A DNA stretch of 64,000 bases from Oscillibacter valericigenes (lineage in GTDB: Bacteria > Bacillota > Clostridia > Oscillospirales > Oscillospiraceae). The DNA lies in the NCBI RefSeq assembly GCF_021531915.1, contig NZ_JAFBIV010000004.1:96761-160760 (forward strand), in the 5' to 3' direction. Each line of letters starts with the position of its first letter. Position 1 is the stretch's first letter. Of the stretch, positions 46,498 to 53,363 are shown piece by piece. The notes beneath the pieces were generated by a model. The model saw only the letters and a list, made by a program, of their open reading frames with translations, made no database searches and had not been told where the DNA came from. Made by a program: the position numbers and the translations under genes.

Positions 46498-46526
46498 ATT
46501 ATACCAGTCCCGGCCCCGGCCCGCAA
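46498..46526 (-). promoter_or_regulatory. Promoter of gluQ
   Basis: TTGCGG (46521-46526), 17-bp spacer, TATAAT (46498-46503) on the minus strand. Confidence 0.65.
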
Positions 46527-46668
46527 GGCCTCCTTTTTCCGCCCCGTTTCTCCGCGGACAGTCCGTTTCTGAACCGTTTCTTAACAGATGTCCCATCTGC
46601 CGCCGCATACACTGTAACAGCAAATCGCACCCGCACTGTTTGATTCTGAGAAAAGGAGTGTCTGGACT

Positions 46669-48009
46669 ATGAGCAACACGGGAAACCTGCAAAAGCAAGA
46701 CGGCTTCCAAAGCAAGTGGGGCTTCATCATGGCCTGCATCGGCTCCGCCGTGGGCATGGCCAACATCTGGCGCTTTCCCGCCATGGTCTCCACCTACGGA
46801 GGCATGACCTTCCTGCTCCCCTATTTCCTCTTCGTCCTGCTCATCGGCTCCTCCGGCGTCATGGAGGAATTCGCTCTGGGCCGCTGGGCGGGCGCCGGCC
46901 CCGTGGGCGCCTTCGGCAAATGCACGGAGGAGCGCACCGGAGACCGCCGTCTGGGCGAATATATCGGCGCGCTGCCCATCATCGGCTCCATGGGCCTTGC
47001 CATCGGCTACTCGGTGGTCATGGGCTGGATCTTCAAATACACCGCCATGGCCTTCACCGGGGAGCTGTATGCCATGGGGCAGGATATGGCCGTCATCAGC
47101 GGGACTTTTGATGTGGTGGCGGTGGATAACGCGCCCTGGGTCATCGTGGCCGTGGTGGTCAGCTTCCTCATCATGTCCCTGGGGGTGGCCGGCGGCATCG
47201 AGCTCTCCTGCAAGTTCATGATGCCCCTTCTCTTCGGCCTGCTTCTGGTACTGGCGGTCTACATTGCCTGCCTGCCCGGAGCGGCGGACGGCTACCAGTA
47301 CATTTTCACCCTGCATCCCGCAGGCCTCGCCGACCCCAAGGTCTGGATCTACGCCTTCGGGCAGGCCTTCTTCTCCCTGTCGGTGGCGGGGAACGGCTCC
47401 GTCATCTACGGCTCCTATCTGGGCCGTGACGTGGGCATTCCCGGCTCCGCCCGGAACGTGGCGGTGTTCGACACCATCGCCGCCATCCTGGCCGCCTTCG
47501 TCATCATCCCCGCCATGGCCACCACCGGGGAGCAGCTCTCCGCCGGCGGCCCGGGCCTCATGTTCATCTATCTGGTCAACGTGTTCAACGGCATGCCCGG
47601 CGGCCGGCTGGTAGGCATCGTGTTCTTCCTCTGCGTGGTCTTCGCCGGGGTCTCCTCCATCATCAACCTGTACGAGGCCCCCGTGGCCTTCCTGCAGGAA
47701 AAGTTCCGCATGAAGCGGGTGAGCGCCGTGGGCATCATCCACGCCGTCGGCGTGGTGGTCGCCACCCTGATCCAGGCCATCACCTCTCAGTGGATGGACG
47801 CCGTCTCCATCTACATCTGCCCCTTCGGGGCCCTGCTGGCGGGCGTCATGTTCTTCTGGATCCTGAAAAAGGAGACCGCCCTGGACGCCGTCAACCTGGG
47901 CAACCACAAGGCGGTGGGCGGCTGGTTCTATCCCGTGGGCCGGTACCTTTACTGCCCCCTGTGCCTGGTGGCCCTCATCGCAGGGGCCATCCTGGGCGGC
48001 ATCGGCTGA
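46669..48009 (+). CDS. Sodium-dependent transporter, NSS family
   Basis: LeuT-fold Na+-coupled transporter, 446 residues with about 11-12 helices. N-terminal WGFIMACIGSAVGMANIWRFP is the unwound TM1 signature of NSS proteins; GQAFFSLSVAGNGSVIYGSY is TM6-like. Substrate (amino acid or amine) unknown. Start follows AAAAGGAGTG. Confidence 0.93.
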   Translation: MSNTGNLQKQDGFQSKWGFIMACIGSAVGMANIWRFPAMVSTYGGMTFLLPYFLFVLLIGSSGVMEEFALGRWAGAGPVGAFGKCTEERTGDRRLGEYIGALPIIGSMGLAIGYSVVMGWIFKYTAMAFTGELYAMGQDMAVISGTFDVVAVDNAPWVIVAVVVSFLIMSLGVAGGIELSCKFMMPLLFGLLLVLAVYIACLPGAADGYQYIFTLHPAGLADPKVWIYAFGQAFFSLSVAGNGSVIYGSYLGRDVGIPGSARNVAVFDTIAAILAAFVIIPAMATTGEQLSAGGPGLMFIYLVNVFNGMPGGRLVGIVFFLCVVFAGVSSIINLYEAPVAFLQEKFRMKRVSAVGIIHAVGVVVATLIQAITSQWMDAVSIYICPFGALLAGVMFFWILKKETALDAVNLGNHKAVGGWFYPVGRYLYCPLCLVALIAGAILGGIG

Positions 48010-48022
48010 ATCGCTCCATCCA

Positions 48023-48050
48023 ACCGGCCAGCCTTTCGGCTGGCCGGTTC
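48023..48050 (+). terminator. Hairpin after the NSS transporter gene
   Basis: 12-bp perfect stem AACCGGCCAGCC-TTTC-GGCTGGCCGGTT, 14 nt after the stop. The T-run is poor, but the AT-rich double hairpin follows at once. Confidence 0.6.
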
Positions 48051-48129
48051 AGCTTGTCGAAAAAGTTTTTTCGACAAGCTGCTGCAAGTTTTTCGAACTT
48101 CAAAAAGTTCGAAAAACTTATGATTGAAA
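48050..48129. repeat. Dispersed double-hairpin repeat, copy 2
   Basis: Same unit as 287-367: AGCTTGTCGAAAAA / TTTTTTCGACAAGCT (48051-48080), then AAGTTTTTCGAACTT (48086-48100) and its complement (48105-48119), ending TATGATTGAAA. The last bases supply the stop codon and final residues of the truncated baseplate J frame. Confidence 0.8.
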
Positions 48130-48576
48130 GCCGTTCACATATTCCACCGGGATGAGTGCGCCGGTGTAGCCGTTGGCCACGGTGCCAACGGTTTCACAGG
48201 TGACCTCATGGCTGAGGCGTGTGTCCGTGTCGGTGTCATCTGTGAGGCGGCCCGTCACAACAAAGTTTAGGTCCTCACAAGAGAAACGGGTGCCAACAGG
48301 CACCTCAATATTGAACACCGCACGGAACACAGCGGCGCTTGCAGGATAGGGGGACATGTTGCGATCTTTTGCCCGCAAGATAAGATACTCACGGGGCGCT
48401 GTGAGCAGATAGGTGGCCTTGAAAACGAAGTCAGCCGCAATGTAGAGCTGGGCCAGCTCCGCCATGGACGGGGCCACACCGTTCATCACCATGGAGCCCT
48501 CACGCTTATCAACGGCGGAGGTCACCCTGGACAGAGCACTTGCCAAAAGCGCCTCATAGGTTTTGCTTTCAAACAT
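48118..48576 (-). pseudogene. Phage baseplate J-like protein, N-terminal fragment
   Basis: 152 codons match the N-terminal part of baseplate assembly protein J: VDKREGSMVMNGVAPSMAEL, a TAPREYLILRAKDR stretch, VPVGTRFSCEDLNFVV and ALIPVEYVNG. Full J proteins have about 350-380 residues. The frame changes into the hairpin repeat after residue 148 or so and stops there. It follows the DUF2634 gene by 2 nt, as in intact contractile-tail operons. Confidence 0.75.
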
Positions 48577-48578
48577 GC

Positions 48579-48968
48579 TTAAAACTCAACCTCCTTTGTG
48601 ACCTCCAGATCACCATAGATGGTGTAGACTTTGAAGTTGGCCAGCACGCTCTTGCGGCCACTTTCAAAGCTCCAGTCATCCACGGCGGTGATGCGGTCAT
48701 CCTGCATCAAGGCCTCCGTGATGCGCCGTTTTATCTCGCTCATGGCATAATCTTTGGGTTTGCCAATAAGGTCCGCAAGCTCCACACCATAACGCCAGGA
48801 GTAAATGGGGTATGCGTAGCGCTCCACATTCAAAATGAGATAGATGGCCTGGAAAAGTGCATCACGCTGGTCTGTCATGTCGCTCACCCGGCCATGCTCA
48901 ATGACCAGCTTGTGCGTATAGCTGGGCTGTTCCACCATCGTGAAGTTGATGAGGTCAATCCTCGTCAT
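48579..48968 (-). CDS. Phage baseplate protein, DUF2634
   Basis: 129 residues with the family core DLINF...ERYAYPIYSWRYGVELADLIGKP, EIKRRITEALMQDDRITAV and a C-terminal strand pair. DUF2634 proteins are wedge components (gp25-like) of contractile tails. Start is uncertain: the ATG at 48968 (or 48971) overlaps the upstream gene by about 14 nt and has a weak ribosome-binding site. Confidence 0.72.
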   Translation of the reverse strand: MTRIDLINFTMVEQPSYTHKLVIEHGRVSDMTDQRDALFQAIYLILNVERYAYPIYSWRYGVELADLIGKPKDYAMSEIKRRITEALMQDDRITAVDDWSFESGRKSVLANFKVYTIYGDLEVTKEVEF

Positions 48969-49164
48969 CATCGGCGGTGTCGATGTCAATGAGGTTTTCT
49001 GCCTGGACGATAATTTCAGAAACAATCTGCCGGATGGGCAGGTTGGTCTTGGCACGCAAACGGCGCACCACTTTCTCAGCCTCCGGGGTGAGGCGGACGG
49101 TGCCAATGCACTCATCAGAAATGCGGGGTGCTTTCAGCACAATGGGGTTGGGGTTGTTACTCAT
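48955..49164 (-). CDS. Small protein of the phage remnant, possible ribbon-helix-helix
   Basis: 69 residues: IGTVRLTPEAEKVVRRLRAKTNLPIRQIVSEIIVQAENLI is compatible with a ribbon-helix-helix fold, followed by an acidic tail DTADDDED. The start follows CAAAGGAGG. I do not recognise the family. It may regulate the remnant or be a phage morphogenesis accessory. Confidence 0.65.
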   Translation of the reverse strand: MSNNPNPIVLKAPRISDECIGTVRLTPEAEKVVRRLRAKTNLPIRQIVSEIIVQAENLIDIDTADDDED

Positions 49165-49216
49165 GCGGGTTTCCTCCTTTGGTTGGCGGGGTGATGTGTT
49201 CCTTGGTTGCGGGCGG

Positions 49217-49465
49217 TTATGCCTTGGCAGCTCTGCGGCCTCTCCGCTCAAGCGACCTCTGGACATTGAGCTGGGCGGTTTCGGCATCATATCTGAGCCG
49301 CTTGTCCGGGAGTCTTGTGCCATCCTGGCCTCTTTTCAGTTCATAGTAGGCAGTGGAGAGGGACATGCCCATCTCATCCGCAATGTCTTTGGCTGTGAGG
49401 CCGCTTTCCCACATGCTTTGGATTTTCCGCCGGTCCTCTATGGAGCGGAAAGTGTAGCTTGCCAT
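49217..49465 (-). CDS. Small helix-turn-helix protein of the phage remnant
   Basis: 82 residues. SIEDRRKIQSMWESGLTAKDIADEMGMSLSTAYYELKRG reads as an IS30/resolvase-type HTH; a basic tail (RSLERRGRRAAKA) follows. ATG 49465 follows CAGGAGGTGAATTTG; a GTG three codons upstream sits on that site. Together with the three genes after it, it forms a short minus-strand cluster of phage character. Confidence 0.7.
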   Translation of the reverse strand: MASYTFRSIEDRRKIQSMWESGLTAKDIADEMGMSLSTAYYELKRGQDGTRLPDKRLRYDAETAQLNVQRSLERRGRRAAKA

Positions 49466-49497
49466 CAAATTCACCTCCTGTTTGGCACAAAATACGC

Positions 49498-49553
49498 AAA
49501 AAAATTAGATTACACAGCCGGACCGTGGTGGTCCGTGACCGTGTAATCTAATT
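49498..49553 (-). terminator. Strong terminator-like hairpin upstream of the phage remnant
   Basis: 13-bp perfect outer stem (49503-49515 with 49541-49553, AATTAGATTACAC / GTGTAATCTAATT) and an inner GGACC / GGTCC stem, with a run of seven T on the minus strand. No minus-strand gene lies upstream to be terminated; the nearest genes on that side are on the plus strand. It could be a leftover of a lost gene or a leader attenuator of the HTH gene. Confidence 0.65.
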
Positions 49554-49592
49554 ATGTGGTCTGCCAAGTGGGTAAACTCTCCATAAATCATC

Positions 49593-49621
49593 TGTACAAC
49601 CAGCATTTGCCATGCTATAAT
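49593..49621 (+). promoter_or_regulatory. Promoter of the zinc-ribbon gene
   Basis: Consensus TATAAT (49616-49621) with a weak -35 TGTACA (49593-49598), 17 bp apart. Confidence 0.5.
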
Positions 49622-49657
49622 ATGAGTCCTGAATTTACACAAACGAGGTGTTTGCAT

Positions 49658-50263
49658 ATGCGTGAAGAGATGCGGACCTTTGGCTATCTCTGTCCCAAGT
49701 GCGGCAAGACCGTCATGGCCGCCCGCTCCGTGTTCGCCCTGGAGGCCTCCAACGCCGAGGTGGAGTGCGACTGCGGGGAGAGCCGCCTGCAGGTGAAATT
49801 CGACGGCGAGAAGTACCAGGTCTACGTCCCCTGCGGCCTGTGCGGCGAGACCCACATGGCCCTGTGCCCCCCGGACCGGATGCTCCACGGCGCCACCGCC
49901 CTGGGCTGCGCCCGGACCAAGCAGTTCGCCTGCTTCATCGGCGACGAGGGCACCGTGGAAAAGAACCTGCGGGAGCTGGCCATTCTGGCGGAGAAGGAAA
50001 AACAGCAGAAGGACGAGGGCGAGGAGGCCTTCGTGGACAACGTGATCATGTACGAGGTCCTCTCCGAGCTGAAGGACATCGCCGCTCGGCCCCGGGGCAT
50101 CACCTGCGCCTGCGGCAGCAGCCGCTACGGCATGGAGATCCGCCGTTCCGCCGTGGATCTGGTCTGCCGGGACTGCGGCGCCAAGCTGCGCATTCCCGCC
50201 GCCACGGACCGGGACCTGGACGACCTGTGCTGTCACATGAAGCTGGTCATCCCCGGCAAATGA
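49658..50263 (+). CDS. Cysteine-rich zinc-ribbon protein of unknown function
   Basis: 201 residues with several paired cysteines: CPKC (about 12-15), CDC, CGLC (about 58-61), a CACG pair and CRDCG near the C-terminus. The order suggests two or three zinc ribbons separated by a helical section (about 95-135, LRELAILAEKEKQQKDEGEE). No catalytic motif is recognised. ATG 49658 follows ACGAGGTG; an ATG five codons in is possible. Confidence 0.7.
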   Translation: MREEMRTFGYLCPKCGKTVMAARSVFALEASNAEVECDCGESRLQVKFDGEKYQVYVPCGLCGETHMALCPPDRMLHGATALGCARTKQFACFIGDEGTVEKNLRELAILAEKEKQQKDEGEEAFVDNVIMYEVLSELKDIAARPRGITCACGSSRYGMEIRRSAVDLVCRDCGAKLRIPAATDRDLDDLCCHMKLVIPGK

Positions 50264-50320
50264 TTTTGATACCCGGACCGGGCCGCCGCCCGGTCCATGT
50301 TTCGGAAAGGACCTGATCGT

Positions 50321-51484
50321 ATGATAACCCTGTTGGCCCGGCTGTTTCTGAAGCTGGACGGAAAAACGGAGGCGGACCTCCGGAAGGCATACGGCGTCCT
50401 CTGCGGCGCGGTGGGCATTGGCCTGAACATCCTGCTGTTTCTGGGCAAGTTCTTCGCCGGTACCCTGGCGGGCTCCATCGCCATCACCGCCGACGCCTTC
50501 AACAACCTGTCTGACGCCGGCAGTTCCTTCGTCACCATGCTGGGCTTCCAGCTGGCGGGGCAGAAGCCCGACTCGGACCACCCCTTCGGCCACGGCCGCA
50601 TCGAGTACCTGTCCGGTCTGGGCGTATCTCTGCTGATCCTGCTGATGGGCTTCGAGCTGGCCAAATCCTCCATTGCGAAGATCATTCACCCTGAGCCCGT
50701 GGAGTTCGACCTGCTGGTGCTGGCCATCCTGGCGGTCTCCATTGCGGTGAAGCTGTACATGTTCTTCTACAACCATCGCCTGGGCAAAAAGCTGAACTCT
50801 TCCGCCATGCTGGCCACGGCCACGGACTCCCTCAGCGACAGCGTGGCCACCACCGCCGTGCTGGTCGCCACCCTGGTGGGCCACTTCTCCGGCCTCATGA
50901 TCGACGGCTGGGCGGGCATTCTGGTGGCCCTGTTTATCCTGTGGTCCGGCTTCAACGCCGCCAAGGACACCATCAACCCCCTGCTGGGCACCCCGCCCAC
51001 CCACGAGTTCGTGGAGGAGATCAAGACGCTGGTCATGGCCCATCCCGCCATCATCGGCATCCACGACCTGATCGTCCACGACTACGGCCCCGGCCGGGTG
51101 ATGATCTCCCTCCACGCGGAGGTCTCCGCTGCCGGGAACGTGCTGGATATCCACGACGAGATCGACAATGTGGAGAAGGAGCTGCAGGAAAAGCTGGGCT
51201 GCCACGCCGTCATCCACATGGACCCCGTCGTCATTGACGACGGCGTCACCGCGGACACCCGGAAGCGGGTCCAGGCCCTGATCCACTGCATCGATGACCA
51301 GATCAGCATCCACGACTTCCGCATGGTGGCAGGCCCCACCCACACCAACGTGATTTTCGACGCAGTGGTGCCCTTCGGCTTCCGCCTGACCGACGATGAG
51401 GTGGCAAAGAAGATTCAGGAGGCCGTCCGGGCCCTGGACGGCAACTACTTCGCCGTGGTCACCGTGGAGCGGTCCTATACATAA
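50321..51484 (+). CDS. Cation diffusion facilitator transporter
   Basis: CDF-family metal/H+ antiporter, 387 residues. Six helices with AITADAFNNLSDAGSSFVTM (metal-site D in TM2), HPFGHGRIEYLSGL, and ATDSLSDSVATTAVL in TM5; the cytoplasmic domain (about 220-387) has HDYGPGRVMISLHAEV. The ion could be zinc, manganese or iron. Start follows GGAAAGGACC. Confidence 0.92.
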   Translation: MITLLARLFLKLDGKTEADLRKAYGVLCGAVGIGLNILLFLGKFFAGTLAGSIAITADAFNNLSDAGSSFVTMLGFQLAGQKPDSDHPFGHGRIEYLSGLGVSLLILLMGFELAKSSIAKIIHPEPVEFDLLVLAILAVSIAVKLYMFFYNHRLGKKLNSSAMLATATDSLSDSVATTAVLVATLVGHFSGLMIDGWAGILVALFILWSGFNAAKDTINPLLGTPPTHEFVEEIKTLVMAHPAIIGIHDLIVHDYGPGRVMISLHAEVSAAGNVLDIHDEIDNVEKELQEKLGCHAVIHMDPVVIDDGVTADTRKRVQALIHCIDDQISIHDFRMVAGPTHTNVIFDAVVPFGFRLTDDEVAKKIQEAVRALDGNYFAVVTVERSYT

Positions 51485-51523
51485 AAAACAACACGGGAAA
51501 CGCCATAGGGCGCTTCCCGTGTT
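51484..51523 (-). terminator. Terminator at the end of the XRE gene
   Basis: AACACGGGAA and TTCCCGTGTT pair around GCGCCCTATGGCG-type inner stem; a T6 run follows on the minus strand. It overlaps the XRE stop codon and may also end the CDF transcript. Confidence 0.8.
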
Positions 51524-51728
51524 ATGGTTTGTCCGGTGTAAAACGAATGACATCTGAAATATCGCAGTCCAGGATGTTGCAGAGGTCATTCAGTGTGTTC
51601 ATTGTGATGCTGCGGTTTTTCCGCAGGGCATCCAGGGTGCCCGTGCTGACCCCGTACTCTTTGATCAACGTATACTGGGAGATGTTCTTCCGTTTCAGTG
51701 TTTCCCACAGCGGTTCAAACGTAATCAT
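51522..51728 (-). CDS. XRE-family transcriptional regulator (Cro/C1 HTH)
   Basis: 68 residues consisting of one HTH domain: LKRKNISQYTLIKEYGVSTGTLDALRKNRSITMNTLNDLCNILDCDISDVI. ATG 51728 follows AGGTGTGGG; the frame is open further up to 51857 without support. It is divergent from a 57-residue gene, and a palindrome lies in the shared control region, suggesting autoregulation. Confidence 0.82.
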   Translation of the reverse strand: MITFEPLWETLKRKNISQYTLIKEYGVSTGTLDALRKNRSITMNTLNDLCNILDCDISDVIRFTPDKP

Positions 51729-51771
51729 GCCCACACCTGCCTTATATCTAGCATATCCGAAAATACATCCC

Positions 51772-51800
51772 TTGAATAATGCCGAATATTCGGCTATAAT
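51772..51800 (+). promoter_or_regulatory. Promoter with a 14-bp palindrome in its spacer
   Basis: TTGAAT (51772-51777), 17-bp spacer, consensus TATAAT (51795-51800). The perfect palindrome GCCGAATATTCGGC (51781-51794) ends exactly at the -10 box, a classic place for a repressor. The divergent XRE protein is the likely ligand. Confidence 0.75.
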
Positions 51801-51827
51801 CAAGGTATCCAGAAAGGTGGGAGTGGA

Positions 51828-52001
51828 ATGCCGGACTACAAAGAGATGTATCTGCACCTGATGCGGGAAACGGAAAAAGCCATCCGGATTCTGGAAAAAG
51901 CGCAGCAGGACTGCGAGGAACTGTATGTAGGGGATGAAGGGCCGGTTCTGCGGGTGCTCCCCACGCCGTACCGCTCCGAACCCGACCCGGCCGACAACTG
52001 A
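51828..52001 (+). CDS. Small acidic protein of 57 residues, divergent from XRE
   Basis: Reads MPDYKEMYLHLMRETEKAIR, then ILEKAQQDCEELYV, and a Pro-rich tail ending PDPADN. The first ~34 residues form an amphipathic helix. Ribosome-binding site AGAAAGGTGGGAG and a good promoter support it. Similar MPDYxxMY...AQQxxEExY proteins occur widely in Firmicutes accessory regions, to my knowledge without a function. Confidence 0.75.
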   Translation: MPDYKEMYLHLMRETEKAIRILEKAQQDCEELYVGDEGPVLRVLPTPYRSEPDPADN

Positions 52002-52074
52002 TCTCCGGTCTGCCGCTCATATTTTTGCCGTTTATGGACAACCTATGGAAAATCCATCAAACGAGGTGGCATCC

Positions 52075-53091
52075 ATGAACGACAAGCGCGTCGGCCAGCG
52101 GACCATCGCCCTGGCCCATCCCCCCTCCGTCATTTCCTTCTCCAACATCGGCGGAAAATTCGAAGGTCAGGGGCCTCTGGGGACCTACTTTGACGAAACC
52201 AGCCAGGACTCCTTCTTCGGGGAAAAGACCTGGGAAAAGGCCGAATCCGCCATGCAGAAAAAGGTCCTCCAGCGGGCACTGGACCAAGCAAAGCTGAAGC
52301 CTAAGGACCTGGACTATATCTTCGCCGGGGACCTGCTGAACCAGTGCATCGGCTCCTCCTTCGGCCTGCGGGATTTCGGTGTTCCCTTCTACGGCCTGTA
52401 CGGTGCCTGCTCCACCATGGGGGAGTCCCTGTCCCTGGCGGCTCTGGTGATCGACAGCGGCTGCGCCGACAAGTGCGCCGCCATGACCTCCTCCCATTTC
52501 TGCACCGCCGAGCGGCAGTATCGGATGCCAGTGCCCTACGGCAGCCAGCGGCCTCCCACGGCCCAGTGGACCGCCACCGCCGCCGGGTGCACCATCCTGG
52601 CGTCTGACGGCCCCGGTCCCTACGTCACCCACGTCACCTGCGGCAAGATCGTGGATAAGGGCATCACCGACGCCAACAACATGGGCGCAGCCATGGCTCC
52701 GGCAGCCTACGACACCCTGGCCGCCTTTTTCCGGGACACCGGCACCAAGCCCCAGGACTACGACCTGATCGTCACCGGCGACCTGGGGGAGCTGGGCCAT
52801 GCCATCGTCCGGGACTTCTTCTCCCGGGACGGCATCGACCTGGGAGACCACTTCCAGGACTGCGGATTGCTGCTGTACGACCGGAAGCGGCAGGACATGC
52901 ACGCCGGCGCCTCCGGCTGCGGCTGCTCCGCCTCCGTACTGAACGGCTATCTGCTGACAGAGATGCGCCGGGGCCGCTGGAACCGCATCCTCTTCGCCCC
53001 CACCGGCGCCCTGTTGTCTCCCACCTCCAGCTTTCAGGGGGAATCCGTCCCCGGCATCTGCCATGTGGTCTGCCTCTCCAACAGGCGGTAA
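52075..53091 (+). CDS. spoVAD: Stage V sporulation protein AD
   Basis: DPA-binding component of the SpoVA channel that loads dipicolinic acid into the spore. 338 residues in a thiolase-like fold: PPSVISFSNIGGKFEGQGPLG, LNQCIGSSFGLRDFGVPFYGLYGACSTMGESL, GASGCGCSASVLNGYLL. ATG 52075 follows ACGAGGTGG. In most spore formers spoVAD lies between spoVAC and spoVAE; here it stands alone and spoVAE is 10 kb downstream. No clear sigma-G promoter was seen. Confidence 0.95.
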   Translation: MNDKRVGQRTIALAHPPSVISFSNIGGKFEGQGPLGTYFDETSQDSFFGEKTWEKAESAMQKKVLQRALDQAKLKPKDLDYIFAGDLLNQCIGSSFGLRDFGVPFYGLYGACSTMGESLSLAALVIDSGCADKCAAMTSSHFCTAERQYRMPVPYGSQRPPTAQWTATAAGCTILASDGPGPYVTHVTCGKIVDKGITDANNMGAAMAPAAYDTLAAFFRDTGTKPQDYDLIVTGDLGELGHAIVRDFFSRDGIDLGDHFQDCGLLLYDRKRQDMHAGASGCGCSASVLNGYLLTEMRRGRWNRILFAPTGALLSPTSSFQGESVPGICHVVCLSNRR

Positions 53092-53190
53092 TGTTTTCCA
53101 TGCGAGCACACTTGTCCGCCGTATTAAATTGCACAAAGGATTTTTTCGGAGCACTTTCCATTTTAGAAAAGTCTCCGAAATCACTTTCCC

Positions 53191-53234
53191 ACCCGTTCTG
53201 TCAGCGCGAAAAACGTTGACAGAGCGGGTTTTTT
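53191..53234 (+). terminator. Terminator of spoVAD, overlapping the glnA promoter
   Basis: 13-pair stem (53191-53203 with 53217-53229, one G-T) followed by TTTTTT. The 3' arm contains TGACA of the glnA -35 box. A further hairpin with CGGAG / CTCCG arms is at 53145-53183. Confidence 0.8.
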
Positions 53235-53245
53235 CCTCGTATAAT
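53216..53245 (+). promoter_or_regulatory. Promoter of glnA
   Basis: Consensus TTGACA (53216-53221), 18-bp spacer, consensus TATAAT (53240-53245). Confidence 0.85.
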
Positions 53246-53254
53246 CCGAAAGTA

Positions 53255-53310
53255 GAGAGAGCAAAGGCGCCCCCTCTCGGGTCGTCCGCGCTCATTTTTT
53301 CTTTTTCAGT
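53255..53310 (+). promoter_or_regulatory. glnA leader: possible ANTAR hairpin overlapping an attenuator
   Basis: GAGAG (53255-53259) pairs with CTCTC (53274-53278) and GC (53261-62) with GC (53269-70), exposing hexaloop AAAGGC with A at position 1 and G at 4, as ANTAR proteins require. The alternative pairing GAGAGC (53257-53262) with GCGCTC (53288-53293) is followed by ATTTTTTCTTTTT, a terminator-like end. The two folds exclude each other. Only one such hairpin was found here. Confidence 0.5.
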
Positions 53311-53363
53311 TTTCTTCTGCTTTAAATTGATAAACTGGTTTTTCATAGAAAGGAGACCGCGTC

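Noticed and set aside
51934..52074. Extended start for spoVAD
   Set aside because: It overlaps the 57-residue gene in another frame; the ATG at 52075 has a ribosome-binding site and fits the family N-terminus.
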